From NCBI GenBank assembly GCA_013178165.1, contig JABLXG010000004.1:426944-490943 (forward strand): a DNA stretch of 64,000 nucleotides, written 5' to 3'. Positions 1 through 9,295 of the stretch are shown here, piece by piece. Each line of letters starts with the position of its first letter. Position 1 is the stretch's first letter. A model generated the notes under the pieces. It was given only the letters and a program-made list of their open reading frames with translations. It ran no database searches and was not told the DNA's origin. The position numbers were made by a program, and so were the translations under genes. Source of the stretch: Anaerolineae bacterium. Lineage in GTDB: Bacteria > Chloroflexota > Anaerolineae > Aggregatilineales > Ch27.

Positions 1-745
1 AAGGCAACAGGGGCGCGTCCGTTGCCAGGATCACGATGATCGACGACCCTTGTTCTTCCGGGCCGGGCTGGGGCAAGGGGACGCGCTCCGGGCCGATCTC
101 CTGGCCGACCGGTACACCTTTGATCATCAGATCAATGCGGTCGCCCTGGTTGGCCTGGACGAGTGCGCCGACGGTGAAGTTGCAGCAACGGGCGGGGGCG
201 ATCCGGGAGGCGGTACCGATCCCGCCCTTGAAGTCGTGGCACTTCATGCCGGTGCCGCCACCGACGTTGCCTTCCGCCACCGGGCCGTCACTGGCCTGAC
301 TGATCGCCTGTAATACGTGCTCCTGGGTCACATGAAAGGCCGGGCCTTCGTTCAGGAAACCATCATAGGTCTCCGCTACTACCGGCAGATGGCTGCCGTA
401 GCCCTCCTGCATGGCCCGAACCAGGGCATCGTAAACAGTGCCAACAGTGTACGTGCCGGTCAGGGCAATCTCGCTGGAAAGCTGCCCGGATTCTTCCAGC
501 CAGAGCAGACCGGTCATGGCGCCGCAGCCGTTGAACGAGTGGTAACCGGCGAACACGCGGTCGCGGCTGACCGGCCCTTCGCGCGGAGCGATGATGGTGA
601 CGCCGGTGCGGGCGACCATCGGTTTATCATAGATGACGCTGACCTGCCCGACGCGCACGCCAGGCACATCGGTGATGGCGTTGTGGGGGCCAGTCGGCAA
701 GCGACCGATAGCGATCCCCAGGTCGCGCAGTCTTGGGCGTGACAT
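1..745 (-). CDS. P1 family peptidase (DmpA/BapA type), 3' end beyond window
   Basis: This is the N-terminal 248 residues of an N-terminal-nucleophile aminopeptidase of MEROPS family S58 (L-aminopeptidase/D-esterase DmpA). The translation from the ATG at 745 reads MSRPRLRDLGIAIG, then ITDVPGVRVGQVSV (about residues 24-37), the glycine-rich EGNVGGGTGM (about 158-167) and FKGGIGTASR. It reaches SSIIVILATDAP at about 234-245, where Ser235 aligns with the serine that becomes the new N-terminus of the beta chain after autocleavage. The window ends three residues after ATDAP, so most of the beta chain is missing from view. In DmpA and BapA the enzyme releases N-terminal residues from peptides and amides. 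There is no signal peptide, so a cytoplasmic location is expected. It is transcribed away from the lipoprotein gene's stop, 58 bases away. The family call is firm; the substrate is unknown. Confidence 0.88.
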   Translation of the reverse strand, partial: MSRPRLRDLGIAIGRLPTGPHNAITDVPGVRVGQVSVIYDKPMVARTGVTIIAPREGPVSRDRVFAGYHSFNGCGAMTGLLWLEESGQLSSEIALTGTYTVGTVYDALVRAMQEGYGSHLPVVAETYDGFLNEGPAFHVTQEHVLQAISQASDGPVAEGNVGGGTGMKCHDFKGGIGTASRIAPARCCNFTVGALVQANQGDRIDLMIKGVPVGQEIGPERVPLPQPGPEEQGSSIIVILATDAPLLP

Positions 746-803
746 AACGTGTACCTTTGCACTGGTGCAGAATTCCGGGTTCCCAGTTTACCACGCTTCC
801 GGG

Positions 804-1637
804 TCAGGAGTCGGCGCTATAGTCGGGAATGGCGGCGCAATCCGGGCCAAGGGCGACGCCTGTCCTGTCCACCCAGCCGGTCAGGCCGCCCGCCTGCACG
901 TGGAGCATGCCGGTGTGACTGAAGGTTCCCAGTACCTGGAAAGGGGTGTTGGCCGGGATTTCCCCGATTATCTGGGCGCTGGTGCCCATGCCGATATCCA
1001 CTACGGCCAGCCTGAAGGGGGCGGTGGCCAGGCAGACCAACGCAGGCCGGCCGGTCAGTCGATCAGCGTCAGCGCGGGTGTATGGCTCATCCAGCACGAC
1101 CTGCCCGCTGAGGTCGAAGATAATTTTGAGGTTGCGCCCATCAACTTCGATCCGGGCGGTGTTGATCTGCGGAAAGCGGAACACGTTCAGTACCAGTTGC
1201 GCTTCCATGCGTGCGTCGGCGCATGCGCCGGAGAGCATCAGCGGCCCGCCCAGCTGGATGCTGGCATGGCTCTCGTTCACGGAAACGCTCTGCACGGTCA
1301 GCGGCGAGGACTCGAAGGCGTTATGGGGTGGCCCGCCGCGCACAGCAAACATGACTTCCAGCGCAACGCGCAGATCGGTGGCGGGATCGCCGCTGATGGG
1401 CGTAGTGGTCTGCCAGGAGACCAGCGAATCGCCGCAGCCGATGGGCAGGCCGGACGCCCCGCCGTCTTCCGGCAGCACGAGGTAGATCGAGAGGTATCCT
1501 GCCTGAACGCTGTCGGCGGTCGCTGGTGGCGTTTCTGGCGTTACAGCAACGGAGGTGGCTGGCGGCAGGCTGGCCAGGAAGTTGCAGGCGCTCCCGCCGA
1601 GCAGGCTGAGCAGAGCCAGGAAGATAGTGCGCTTCAT
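804..1637 (-). CDS. Putative lipoprotein with C-terminal SH3-like region
   Basis: A 277-residue protein that begins MKRTIFLALLSLLGGSAC, a lipoprotein signal peptide with the lipobox GGSAC, so it should be lipid-anchored on the outer face of the membrane at Cys18. A Thr/Pro/Ala-rich linker (about 28-42) follows. The middle part has no family I recognise. The last 60 residues (EIPANTPFQVLGTF ... GWVDRTGV) resemble a bacterial SH3-type fold as found in extracellular wall-binding proteins; that is inference from pattern only. An AGGAG sits 9 bases before the ATG, which supports the start. It faces away from the kinase-like operon at 1803, sharing a 165-base divergent region. Function unknown. Confidence 0.7.
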   Translation of the reverse strand: MKRTIFLALLSLLGGSACNFLASLPPATSVAVTPETPPATADSVQAGYLSIYLVLPEDGGASGLPIGCGDSLVSWQTTTPISGDPATDLRVALEVMFAVRGGPPHNAFESSPLTVQSVSVNESHASIQLGGPLMLSGACADARMEAQLVLNVFRFPQINTARIEVDGRNLKIIFDLSGQVVLDEPYTRADADRLTGRPALVCLATAPFRLAVVDIGMGTSAQIIGEIPANTPFQVLGTFSHTGMLHVQAGGLTGWVDRTGVALGPDCAAIPDYSADS

Positions 1638-1725
1638 TGTGGACTACTCCTGTGGTTCGGCTACCAGGGTCGTGTGGTGCTGGCTTGCCGGGGCCACTTG
1701 ATTCACCATTCAGCCGCAACCTGAG

Positions 1726-1731
1726 TATACT
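1726..1731 (+). promoter_or_regulatory. -10 box (TATACT) upstream of the kinase/CYTH/mutase operon
   Basis: TATACT lies 71 bases before the ATG at 1803. The best -35-like hexamer (TTGATT, 1698-1703) is 22 bases away, which is too far, so only the -10 is proposed. It could serve the operon 1803-5566. Confidence 0.4.
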
Positions 1732-1802
1732 ATGCACACCACACAAAACCGTCTGCGCCGCCGGGCGCTGAGCGGATGAGTATCTTTCAGGAAGGAATTC
1801 CT

Positions 1803-2561
1803 ATGGCGTTTGCACCGGATGGTACGCCGTTGCCGGGCAAGCTCTTCATCGTGGAGGGGATTGACGGCAGTGGCAAGAGCACGCAGCTTGATATCCTACA
1901 CAAGTGGCTGGTGGGTGAGGGGTATGTGGTTGTTTTCACCGAGTGGAACTCATCACCGGTCGTACGGGCAACCACCAAGAAGGGCAAAAAGGATCACCTG
2001 CTGACGCCCATGAGCTTCAGCCTGATCCATGCCGCTGACCTGGCCGATCGCATGGAGCGCCAGATTCTGCCAGCACTCAAAGCTGGCGCAATCGTCCTGG
2101 CTGACCGGTATATTTACACCGCGTTCGCCCGTGATGCAGCGCGTGGCGTGGACCGGGCCTGGGTGCGGCGGGTCTATCAATTCGCTGTCAGGCCCACAGT
2201 TGCCTTCTACTTCCGCGTCCCGCTGAACGAATCGCTGGATCGGATCATGACCGGTCGTCCGGAACTGAAGTATTACGAGGCCGGGCTGGACATGGGCTAC
2301 GCCAGCGACCCGTACGAGTCATTCAAGATCTTCCAGAGCCGCATCCTGGAGGAATACGAGCACATGATTCAAGAGTTCGGCCTGCAGGTGATCGACGCGA
2401 CCGATACGCTGGTTTCCCAGCAGCAACAGGTGCGCCGGATTGTGGAGCCGCATCTGGCAGGGGCGGCCAGGACGGAACTGATCCCGTGGCGGGAGACCCT
2501 GGAGCGCGAAGGGCTGTATGGCCGGTACATACCGGGTCTTGGCGCGGGCAAGGGAGCGTAA
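1803..2561 (+). CDS. Thymidylate-kinase-like P-loop protein (first of a pair)
   Basis: A 252-residue nucleoside-monophosphate-kinase-fold protein. It has a complete Walker A motif GIDGSGKST (residues 19-27) after a beta strand (KLFIVE), and the thymidylate-kinase signature ADRYIY near residue 97. I chose the ATG at 1803 because AGGAAGG lies 6 bases upstream; the in-frame ATG at 1776 has no such site. True thymidylate kinases are about 205-215 residues and carry a dTMP-contacting segment after DRY, which is not obvious here. The protein is also about 40 residues longer at the C-terminus. The substrate is therefore uncertain: dTMP, another nucleotide, or a polyphosphate-type donor/acceptor. It is the first gene of an operon with a paralogue (1 base gap), a CYTH protein and methylmalonyl-CoA mutase. 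Confidence 0.72.
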   Translation: MAFAPDGTPLPGKLFIVEGIDGSGKSTQLDILHKWLVGEGYVVVFTEWNSSPVVRATTKKGKKDHLLTPMSFSLIHAADLADRMERQILPALKAGAIVLADRYIYTAFARDAARGVDRAWVRRVYQFAVRPTVAFYFRVPLNESLDRIMTGRPELKYYEAGLDMGYASDPYESFKIFQSRILEEYEHMIQEFGLQVIDATDTLVSQQQQVRRIVEPHLAGAARTELIPWRETLEREGLYGRYIPGLGAGKGA

Positions 2562-2562
2562 C

Positions 2563-3273
2563 ATGACCAGAATGCAAACCTACGGGTATCCGCTGCCGGG
2601 GATGCCGGACAAAGAACTGCCCGGCAGGCTGATTGTGATCGAGGGCACGGATGGCGTGGGACGCTCCACCCAGGTGGCGCTGATCCGCGAGTGGCTGGAG
2701 CAAAACGGCTATGGCACCGTCCAGACCGGGCTGGCGCGCTCCGCGCTGGCCGCCAAAGGCATCAGCCGGGCCAAGCAGGGCAATTACCTCAGCCCGCTGA
2801 CCATGGACCTGTTCTACGCCACCGACTTTGTTGACCGGCTGGAGAAGGAGATCATCCCGGCGTTGCGGGCGGGATTCGTCATGCTGACCGACCGCTACAT
2901 CTACGCGCCGATCGCCCGCGCTCTGGCCCGCGGAGCCGACCCCGACTGGATCTTCGGCGTTTACGGATTCGCCATTGTACCGGACGCGGTGTTTTATCTC
3001 CGAGCAAATGTCGAAGCGATCATCCCGCGTGTGCTGTCGGCGCGGGGGATGTTCGACTACTGGGAAAGCGGCTCGGATTTTCTGGCCGGCGCCGACATCT
3101 ACCATAATTACATCACCTACCAGCGCAGCATCATCGAGCAGTTTGACCGCATGGCCGAGCACTTCAATTTCCGGGTGATTGATGCCACGCGGGGCGTGTA
3201 TCCGGTCTTTGCTGATCTCAAAGCCCAGATCGGCGAGATTGTGGCCGATATGCGCCGGCAACAGAAACCGTGA
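2563..3273 (+). CDS. Thymidylate-kinase-like paralogue with Arg in Walker A
   Basis: A 236-residue paralogue of the preceding protein, with the same layout: PGRLIVIEGTDG, the P-loop, a DRYIY motif near residue 110 (LTDRYIYAPIARALARG) and a conserved C-terminal RVIDATRGVYPV. Its Walker A reads GTDGVGRST (28-36), with Arg34 in place of the lysine that contacts the phosphates, so ATP hydrolysis may be altered or lost. The ATG at 2563 has GGGAG just upstream and begins 1 base after the preceding stop; the in-frame upstream start at 2518 would overlap that gene. The protein could be a regulatory or scaffold partner of the first copy in a heterodimer, since thymidylate kinases are dimers (inference). 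Confidence 0.7.
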   Translation: MTRMQTYGYPLPGMPDKELPGRLIVIEGTDGVGRSTQVALIREWLEQNGYGTVQTGLARSALAAKGISRAKQGNYLSPLTMDLFYATDFVDRLEKEIIPALRAGFVMLTDRYIYAPIARALARGADPDWIFGVYGFAIVPDAVFYLRANVEAIIPRVLSARGMFDYWESGSDFLAGADIYHNYITYQRSIIEQFDRMAEHFNFRVIDATRGVYPVFADLKAQIGEIVADMRRQQKP

Positions 3274-3284
3274 GCGGGTAGCCG

Positions 3285-3902
3285 ATGGCGCGGCAGCAGG
3301 ATCACCAGGAGATCGAAGCCAAGCTGTGGGTCCCTGAGCTGGCCCCGGTTGCTGAGGCGTTGCAGGTGCATGGTGCGGCGCTGCGCCATCCCCGTATTCT
3401 GGAGCGCAACATTCGCTATGAAGACCCGGATGGCACTTTTGTGCCGGGTGGGATTGTGCTGCGGCTACGACAGGATAGCCAGGTTCGGCTGACTTACAAA
3501 AGCCCGGCGGAAGCCGCCACAGCTGATGGGCTACAGGCCCGGTTTGAAGCCGAAGTGGTCGTCGACGACTTCGCCACTATGGACCTGATTCTGCGCCGGC
3601 TGGGCTACCGGCCATTCATGATCTACGAGAAGTACCGCACGACTTACGCCCTGGGCGAGGTTGAAGTTGTCCTGGATGAGTTACCTTACGGCCATTTCGT
3701 GGAGATCGAAGGCCCGCCAGCAGCGATCGAAATGGCCGTGCAACTGCTTGGCCTGGCCGCCTGCCATCGCTTTGTGGAAAGCTACGCCCGGCTGTTTGAC
3801 TACGTCCGTGCCAACCTGGGCCTGACCTTCACCGATCTGACCTTCGCCAACTTCGCCGGAATCGAGGTTCCGTTTGAGGCGTTCCTGCCGCCGGGGGGAT
3901 GA
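3285..3902 (+). CDS. CYTH domain protein (triphosphate-binding)
   Basis: A 205-residue protein with the CYTH (CyaB/thiamine triphosphatase) signature ExExK near the N-terminus (QEIEAKLWV, residues 8-16). Alternating basic and acidic strands follow ([54 protein letters not shown]) and line the triphosphate tunnel in this superfamily. Members hydrolyse or cyclise triphosphate substrates such as thiamine triphosphate, tripolyphosphate or ATP, with a divalent metal. The typical length fits. It lies 11 bases after the second kinase-like gene, and its stop overlaps the mutase start (ATGA at 3899-3902), so the four genes are probably translationally coupled. A CHAD gene, the usual partner of CYTH in polyphosphate-linked loci, lies at 11.1-12.4 kb but on the other strand. 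Confidence 0.82.
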   Translation: MARQQDHQEIEAKLWVPELAPVAEALQVHGAALRHPRILERNIRYEDPDGTFVPGGIVLRLRQDSQVRLTYKSPAEAATADGLQARFEAEVVVDDFATMDLILRRLGYRPFMIYEKYRTTYALGEVEVVLDELPYGHFVEIEGPPAAIEMAVQLLGLAACHRFVESYARLFDYVRANLGLTFTDLTFANFAGIEVPFEAFLPPGG

Positions 3903-5566
3903 GCATAGCCATGACCAAGCCTGGTAGTCGAGAGCAGTGGGAAACGGACGTGCTGGCCAGAGCGCTGGCGCGTTTTCCTGAACGGCGAGAAACGTTTGTG
4001 ACGTCTTCCGGTATCCTCTTGCAGCGGCTCTACACGCCGGAAGATGTCCCCGCCGACTATGAGACCACGCAGGGTTACCCGGGACAGTATCCGTTCACGC
4101 GGGGCGTTCAGCCGACGATGTACCGCGGGCGGCTGTGGACGATGCGGCAGTACGCCGGGTATGCCAGCGCCGAGGAATCCAACGCCCGCTACCGCTACCT
4201 GCTGGAGCAGGGCCAGACCGGCCTGAGCGTGGCCTTTGACCTGCCTACCCAGATCGGCTACGACGCCGATCATCCGATGGCCCTGGGCGAAGTTGGTCGG
4301 GTAGGCGTCAGCATCAGCAGCCTGCGGGATATGGCTCGCCTGTTTGAGGGTATTCCGCTCGACCGGGTGTCGACATCGATGACGATCAACGCGCCGGCGG
4401 CGGTGTTGCTGGCGATGTACATCGCGGTGGCCCGGCAGCAGGGGGTAGAACCGGTTAAGCTGCGCGGCACTGTTCAGAACGACATCCTCAAAGAATATCT
4501 GGCGCGGGGGACTTACATCTTCCCGCCGGGGCCGAGTATGCGCCTGATCACTGACCTGTTCGCCTATTGCCGGGAGCACGTGCCGCACTGGAACACGATC
4601 AGTATCAGCGGCTACCACATCCGGGAAGCGGGCAGCACCGCCGTGCAGGAAGTCGCTTTTACGCTGGCCAACGGGATTGCCTACGTGCAGGCGGCCATCG
4701 ATGCCGGTCTGGATGTGGACGACTTCGCCCCCCAGCTATCGTTCTTCTTCAATGCGCATAATCAATTCCTGGAGGAAGTCGCCAAGTTCCGGGCGGCGCG
4801 GCGGTTATGGGCGGAGATCATGCGCGACCGCTTCGGCGCCCGTTCCGCGGAAAGCCAGCGGCTGAAGTTCCATGCTCAGACGGGCGGCAGCACGCTGACC
4901 GCCCAGCAGGTGCAAAACAACATCGTCCGGGTGACGTTGCAGGCGCTGGCGGCGGTACTGGGCGGTGCGCAGAGCCTGCATACCAACAGCATGGACGAAG
5001 CGCTGGCCCTGCCGACCGAGGAAGCCGTTCAGGTGGCCCTGCGGACGCAGCAGATCATTGCCTATGAGAGCGGCGTGGCCGATACAGTTGACCCGCTGGG
5101 AGGGAGTTACGTCATCGAGGCGCTGACCGACGAGATCTACCGCCGGGCGCGGGCTTACATTGAGAAGATCGATTCACTGGGCGGGGCGCTGCGGGCTATC
5201 GAGGTTGGTTACATGCAGCGGGAGATCCAGGACGCTGCTTACGCTTACCAGCAAGCGGTCGAGCGCGGCGAGCAGATTGTGGTGGGCGTGAACCAGTTCA
5301 TGGTCGAGGGCGAGCCGAAAGTGGATATCCTGCGGGTAGACCCGGCTGTGGAGCAGCAGCAACGGGCGCGACTGGCTGCGCTGCGCGCCGAACGAGACAA
5401 CAGCCGGGTGGCCGGGCTGCTGGGCCAACTGGAAACAGCCGCACGCGGGCGCGAGAACCTGATGCCGCTGTTCATCGAGTGCGTGGAGCATGACGCTACG
5501 CTGGGCGAGATTTGCGGCGTGCTACGCGGGGTCTTTGGCGAGTACCGGCCAGAAGTGACGCTCTGA
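3899..5566 (+). CDS. Methylmalonyl-CoA mutase, catalytic (large) subunit
   Basis: A 555-residue protein matching the TIM-barrel catalytic part of methylmalonyl-CoA mutase. It contains the typical runs [81 protein letters not shown] and [14 protein letters not shown]. With adenosylcobalamin it interconverts (R)-methylmalonyl-CoA and succinyl-CoA. The chain stops before any cobalamin-binding domain (no DxHxxG), so it should need a separate small B12-binding subunit, which is not in this window; this two-gene layout is common outside Proteobacteria. Its ATG overlaps the CYTH stop. The propionyl-CoA carboxylase genes 0.6-4 kb downstream supply its substrate. The related isobutyryl-CoA mutase is possible, but the carboxylase neighbours favour methylmalonyl-CoA. 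Confidence 0.92.
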   Translation: MSIAMTKPGSREQWETDVLARALARFPERRETFVTSSGILLQRLYTPEDVPADYETTQGYPGQYPFTRGVQPTMYRGRLWTMRQYAGYASAEESNARYRYLLEQGQTGLSVAFDLPTQIGYDADHPMALGEVGRVGVSISSLRDMARLFEGIPLDRVSTSMTINAPAAVLLAMYIAVARQQGVEPVKLRGTVQNDILKEYLARGTYIFPPGPSMRLITDLFAYCREHVPHWNTISISGYHIREAGSTAVQEVAFTLANGIAYVQAAIDAGLDVDDFAPQLSFFFNAHNQFLEEVAKFRAARRLWAEIMRDRFGARSAESQRLKFHAQTGGSTLTAQQVQNNIVRVTLQALAAVLGGAQSLHTNSMDEALALPTEEAVQVALRTQQIIAYESGVADTVDPLGGSYVIEALTDEIYRRARAYIEKIDSLGGALRAIEVGYMQREIQDAAYAYQQAVERGEQIVVGVNQFMVEGEPKVDILRVDPAVEQQQRARLAALRAERDNSRVAGLLGQLETAARGRENLMPLFIECVEHDATLGEICGVLRGVFGEYRPEVTL

Positions 5567-5589
5567 CGCCCGGAGCTGGTGGGCGCCCG

Positions 5590-5605
5590 GCTCTCAAAAG
5601 CTATC
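5590..5605 (-). promoter_or_regulatory. Recurrent 16-base element, copy 1 (inverted)
   Basis: GCTCTCAAAAGCTATC on the plus strand is the exact reverse complement of the element at 49129-49144, and 15 of 16 bases match the copy at 52080-52095. It lies 52 bases upstream of the TATAAT box of the membrane-protein gene at 5670. Candidate regulator site. Confidence 0.5.
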
Positions 5606-5656
5606 GGTTTCGGTTCTGCCCGCGCTGGAAGGCTGGAAGGCCTGACAGCGCTGGGC

Positions 5657-5662
5657 TATAAT
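5657..5662 (+). promoter_or_regulatory. -10 box (TATAAT) giving a leaderless start at 5670
   Basis: A perfect TATAAT lies 7 bases before the ATG at 5670, so transcription is expected to begin at or next to the start codon. The ATG at 5661 lies inside the box and cannot be used from this promoter. Confidence 0.6.
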
Positions 5663-5669
5663 GCGCCCT

Positions 5670-6140
5670 ATGCGTCTGGAAAGCCCGATCCCCACACCTT
5701 CCCGGCATCCTCGTGGTGTGCGCCCGGTCTGCCTGTTGCTGGTGGCTGTGGCGCTGGCTAACCTGCTTGCGGCGGCGCGGGCCGTGCTTCTGGCGCCACA
5801 ATATACGGCGCTGGGCGTTGCCTTCCCGCCGCTATTGGCGGCAGCAGGCGGGTTGATCTGGGGGGTGAGCTTTCTGTGGGCAGCCTGGCGTGTGTGGCAT
5901 GTGCGCAACCGATCTCCCCGCCCGGTGTTTCTTTTCGTCAGTGCATACGGGCTGTACTCGCTGATCTGGTGGCGGGCCTTCGCCACGGCGGATTACGCGA
6001 GGGCGCGCTGGCCTTTCGCCGCCGTGGTGACTGTCCTGCTGGTGGCCCTGTTTGTGGGGGTTGTGTATCGTCTGCGCCGCAGGGCGCTGGATCAGGAGCC
6101 TGTGGTTCCTGAATTGAATCCACGTCCCGATCAGACCTGA
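5670..6140 (+). CDS. Small integral membrane protein, unknown function
   Basis: About 156 residues, with four predicted membrane spans: CLLLVAVALANLLAAARAVL, the stretch from ALGVAFPPLLAAAGGLIWG into FLWAAW, PVFLFVSAYGLYSLIWW and FAAVVTVLLVALFVGVVY. These are followed by a basic then acidic cytoplasmic-looking tail. No family is recognised. It sits between the mutase and carboxyltransferase genes, but has its own strong -10 box and a copy of the recurrent element upstream, so it may be regulated separately. The start was chosen at 5670 because the upstream in-frame ATG (5661) overlaps the -10 box; the message is then leaderless. It could be an accessory of propionate metabolism or simply an inserted gene; nothing in the sequence decides. 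Confidence 0.6.
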   Translation: MRLESPIPTPSRHPRGVRPVCLLLVAVALANLLAAARAVLLAPQYTALGVAFPPLLAAAGGLIWGVSFLWAAWRVWHVRNRSPRPVFLFVSAYGLYSLIWWRAFATADYARARWPFAAVVTVLLVALFVGVVYRLRRRALDQEPVVPELNPRPDQT

Positions 6141-6168
6141 GCAGGTGGATCGGGTTGGAAGGTAATGG

Positions 6169-7734
6169 TTGCCGATGACAGAACTTGATTCCAGGATTGC
6201 CGAACTCCGCGCCAAACGTGAACAGGGTCGCCTGGGTGGCGGCCAGGATCGTATTGACCGCCAGCACAAAGCAGGCAAGCTGACTGCTCGCGAGCGACTG
6301 GAAATCCTGCTGGACCCCGGCAGCTTCCGCGAGGTGGATGCTTTTGTGGTGCAGCGCGCCCGTGATTTCGGCATGGATGCACCGGAGAATCAGATTCTGG
6401 GGGATAGCGTCGTCACTGGCTGGGGCACAATTGAGGGGCGGCTGGTATACGTCTACTCCCAGGATTTTACGGTGTTTGGCGGCAGCCTGAGCGAGGTACA
6501 CGCCCAGAAGATCGTCAAGATCATGCAGATGGCCATGAAGAACGGCGCGCCGATCATCGGCCTGAACGATAGCGGCGGCGCGCGTATCCAGGAAGGCGTG
6601 GTCAGTCTGGATGGCTACGCTTCGATCTTCCTGCATAATACGCTGGCCAGCGGCGTCGTGCCACAGCTCAGCGCAATTATGGGACCGTGCGCCGGCGGCG
6701 CGGTCTACAGCCCGGCCCTGACCGACTTTGTTTTCATGGTCAAAGACACCAGTCACATGTTCGTGACCGGGCCAGATGTGATCAAGCAGGTCACCCATGA
6801 GGATGTGACCAAAGAAGTGCTTGGCGGGGCGATGACGCACAACACCATCAGCGGCGTCAGCCATCTGGCAGCGGACACCGAGGAAGATTGCCTCTTTTTG
6901 CTGCGGGAGCTACTGAGCTACATCCCGCAGAATAACATGGAGGATCCGCCGTATGTGCCCACCGGCGATGATCCGCTGCGCACCGAAGAAGCGCTGGATA
7001 CGATCATCCCCGACAATCCCAATAAGCCTTACGACATGAAAGAGGTCATCCGCCTGATCGTTGATGACCGGCGCTTCTTTGAGATTCACGAGCATTACGC
7101 GCCGAACATCGTGGTCGGGTTCGCCCGGCTGGGTGGGCACAGCGTGGGCATTGTGGCCAACCAGCCGGCGGTGCTGGCCGGTGTGCTGGATATCGCCGCC
7201 AGCGAAAAGGCCGCCCGTTTCATCCGCTTCTGCGATGCCTTTAACGTGCCGATCATCACCTTTGAGGATGTGCCGGGCTTTATGCCGGGCGTGGCTCAGG
7301 AACATGGCGGGATCATCCGTTCCGGGGCCAAGCTGCTCTTTGCCTACTGTGAGGCAACCGTGCCCAAGATCACGGTGGTGACGCGCAAGGCGTATGGCGG
7401 GGCCTACTGCGTGATGAACAGCAAGGCCATCCGTTCCGATCTCAATCTGGCCTGGCCGACCGCCGAATTTGCCGTGATGGGGCCGGAAGGCGCGGTGAAC
7501 ATCATCTTCCGCCGGGCGCTGGCGGAGGCCGACGATCCGGATGCGCTGCGGGCGGAACTGGTCGCTGACTACCGCGAACGCTTCGCTAACCCCTATGTGG
7601 CAGCGGCACGCGGCGACATCGACGATATCATCGAACCGCGAGACACGCGTCCCCGCCTGATCAATGCCCTGGAGATGTTGCGCAACAAGCGCGACAGCAA
7701 TCCGCCACGCAAGCACGCCAACATGCCGCTCTAA
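6169..7734 (+). CDS. Acyl-CoA carboxylase, carboxyltransferase subunit (propionyl-CoA type)
   Basis: About 520 residues, the normal length for the beta subunit of propionyl-CoA/methylmalonyl-CoA carboxyltransferases. It transfers CO2 from carboxybiotin to propionyl-CoA, giving methylmalonyl-CoA. Visible signatures are [18 protein letters not shown], the oxyanion-hole segment [12 protein letters not shown] (about 131-142), [16 protein letters not shown], and in the C-terminal half [16 protein letters not shown] and [13 protein letters not shown]. Two starts are possible: TTG 6169 with GGAAGG 6 bases upstream, or ATG 6175. The downstream biotin carboxylase and biotin carrier genes run in the same direction with gaps of 21-25 bases, so the three form one operon. 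Some bacteria use the same architecture for acetyl-CoA; the nearby methylmalonyl-CoA mutase favours propionyl-CoA. Confidence 0.93.
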   Translation: MPMTELDSRIAELRAKREQGRLGGGQDRIDRQHKAGKLTARERLEILLDPGSFREVDAFVVQRARDFGMDAPENQILGDSVVTGWGTIEGRLVYVYSQDFTVFGGSLSEVHAQKIVKIMQMAMKNGAPIIGLNDSGGARIQEGVVSLDGYASIFLHNTLASGVVPQLSAIMGPCAGGAVYSPALTDFVFMVKDTSHMFVTGPDVIKQVTHEDVTKEVLGGAMTHNTISGVSHLAADTEEDCLFLLRELLSYIPQNNMEDPPYVPTGDDPLRTEEALDTIIPDNPNKPYDMKEVIRLIVDDRRFFEIHEHYAPNIVVGFARLGGHSVGIVANQPAVLAGVLDIAASEKAARFIRFCDAFNVPIITFEDVPGFMPGVAQEHGGIIRSGAKLLFAYCEATVPKITVVTRKAYGGAYCVMNSKAIRSDLNLAWPTAEFAVMGPEGAVNIIFRRALAEADDPDALRAELVADYRERFANPYVAAARGDIDDIIEPRDTRPRLINALEMLRNKRDSNPPRKHANMPL

Positions 7735-7759
7735 GCCGGCCAGCGAGAGGCTGACGCTA

Positions 7760-9274
7760 ATGCCTGAGACGACCTTCATTCGCAAGATTCTGATCGCCAA
7801 CCGCGGTGAGATCGCCATCCGCGTGATTCAGGCCTGCCGGGAACTGGGTATCCAGACGGTGGCCCTCTACTCCGATGTCGATCGGACCAGCCTGCATGTG
7901 CGCCAGGCTGACGAAGCCTACCACATCGGCGGGGCGCGGCCTTCGGAGAGCTACCTGGTGATTGACAAGGTGCTGGATGTGGCCCGCAAATCCGGCGTGG
8001 ACGCTATCCATCCCGGCTATGGCTTTCTGGCAGAACGGGCGGATTTTGCCCAGGCCTGCCTGGATGAAGGACTGGTGTTCATTGGCCCGCGCCCGCACAG
8101 CATCGCCATGATGGGCGATAAGCTGGCTGCCCGCGAATTGATGCGTAAGGCAGGCGTGCCGCTGATCCCCGGCACGCGGCCTGGCCTGACCGACGATGAG
8201 ATTCTGGTGGCTGCGCAGACAGAGGTTGGCTTCCCGCTGATGGTCAAGGCGGCGGCGGGCGGCGGTGGCAAGGGCATCCGCATCGTCGAGCATCCGGAGG
8301 ATTTGCCGGGTGCGCTCGCTTCGGCCCGCCGGGAGGCTGAGGCTGCCTTTGGCGATGGCACGGTGTACCTGGAAAAGCTGATCGTGGGCGCCCGGCATAT
8401 TGAGATTCAGGTGCTGGCCGACGCGCATGGCAACACCATCCACCTGGGCGAGCGCGAGTGCTCGATCCAGCGGCGGCATCAGAAACTGGTGGAGGAATCC
8501 CCCAGCATGTTCGTCGATGAGGATCTCCGCCAGCGCATGGGGAGCGTGGCCGTTCGCGCTGCGCAGGCAGTGGATTACCTCAACGCCGGTACGGTGGAAT
8601 TCCTGGTGGACAAGGAAAAGAACTTCTACTTCCTGGAGATGAACACCCGCATCCAGGTGGAACACCCGGTCACCGAGATGGTCACTGGTGTCGATATGGT
8701 CAAGGAGCAGATTCGTATCGCCCGCGGGCGGCGGATGGGACCAACGCAGGACTCGATCAGCATGAATGGCTGGGCGATCGAGTGCCGGATCAATGCGGAA
8801 GACCCTTACAACGATTTCATGCCGTCGGTCGGGCGGATTACAGCCAACGTCGCCCCGACCGGGCCGGGCGTCCGTCTGGATAGCGGCATCTACGATGGCT
8901 ACGAGGTGACGCCCTACTACGACAGCATGCTGGCCAAGTTGATCTGCTGGGGTGAAACACGTGGCGAGGCTATCCTGAGGATGCGCCGCGCCCTCAGCGA
9001 GTACCGGGTGATGGGCGTCAACACCAACATCCCCTTCCATCAGAGCCTGATGGACAGCCACCGCTTCATGGCTGGTAGCTTTGACACCTCGTTTGTCGAA
9101 GAACGCTTTGAGATCGAGAAAGAGGAGTCGGAGGAGCAGACCGAGCTGGCGGCGATCCTGGCCACGCTGGTCGCTCACCGCGACCGCCAGCAGGCCGCGC
9201 AGATCGTGCAGCGCAACGCCCGCGATGTTTCCAACTGGAAGTGGTTCGGGCGCTGGGAACGCATGCAGCGCTAA
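7760..9274 (+). CDS. Biotin carboxylase subunit of acyl-CoA carboxylase
   Basis: A 504-residue ATP-grasp enzyme that carboxylates biotin on the carrier protein using ATP and bicarbonate. Visible elements are IRKILIANRGEIAIRV at the N-terminus, IHPGYGFLAE (about 82-91), the ATP-binding glycine-rich loop KAAAGGGGKGIRIV (about 164-177), ERECSIQRRHQKLVEE, EFLVDKEKNFYFLEMNTRIQ (catalytic Glu and Asn) and VEHPVTE. The ATG at 7760 has GAGAGG 9 bases upstream. The last 60 residues after the canonical biotin carboxylase C domain are charged (EKEESEEQTELAA) and do not carry a biotin-attachment domain; this is provided by the next gene. The gene lies 25 bases after the carboxyltransferase and 21 bases before the carrier. 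Confidence 0.95.
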   Translation: MPETTFIRKILIANRGEIAIRVIQACRELGIQTVALYSDVDRTSLHVRQADEAYHIGGARPSESYLVIDKVLDVARKSGVDAIHPGYGFLAERADFAQACLDEGLVFIGPRPHSIAMMGDKLAARELMRKAGVPLIPGTRPGLTDDEILVAAQTEVGFPLMVKAAAGGGGKGIRIVEHPEDLPGALASARREAEAAFGDGTVYLEKLIVGARHIEIQVLADAHGNTIHLGERECSIQRRHQKLVEESPSMFVDEDLRQRMGSVAVRAAQAVDYLNAGTVEFLVDKEKNFYFLEMNTRIQVEHPVTEMVTGVDMVKEQIRIARGRRMGPTQDSISMNGWAIECRINAEDPYNDFMPSVGRITANVAPTGPGVRLDSGIYDGYEVTPYYDSMLAKLICWGETRGEAILRMRRALSEYRVMGVNTNIPFHQSLMDSHRFMAGSFDTSFVEERFEIEKEESEEQTELAAILATLVAHRDRQQAAQIVQRNARDVSNWKWFGRWERMQR

Positions 9275-9295
9275 GGCGGGGAGGCTGATACACTG

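Noticed and set aside
36..742. Plus-strand frames at the left edge
   Set aside because: They oppose a coherent DmpA-family reading frame on the minus strand that is open to the window edge.
7757..9178. A 473-residue minus-strand frame opposite biotin carboxylase
   Set aside because: Shadow of a clear enzyme gene; no recognisable family.
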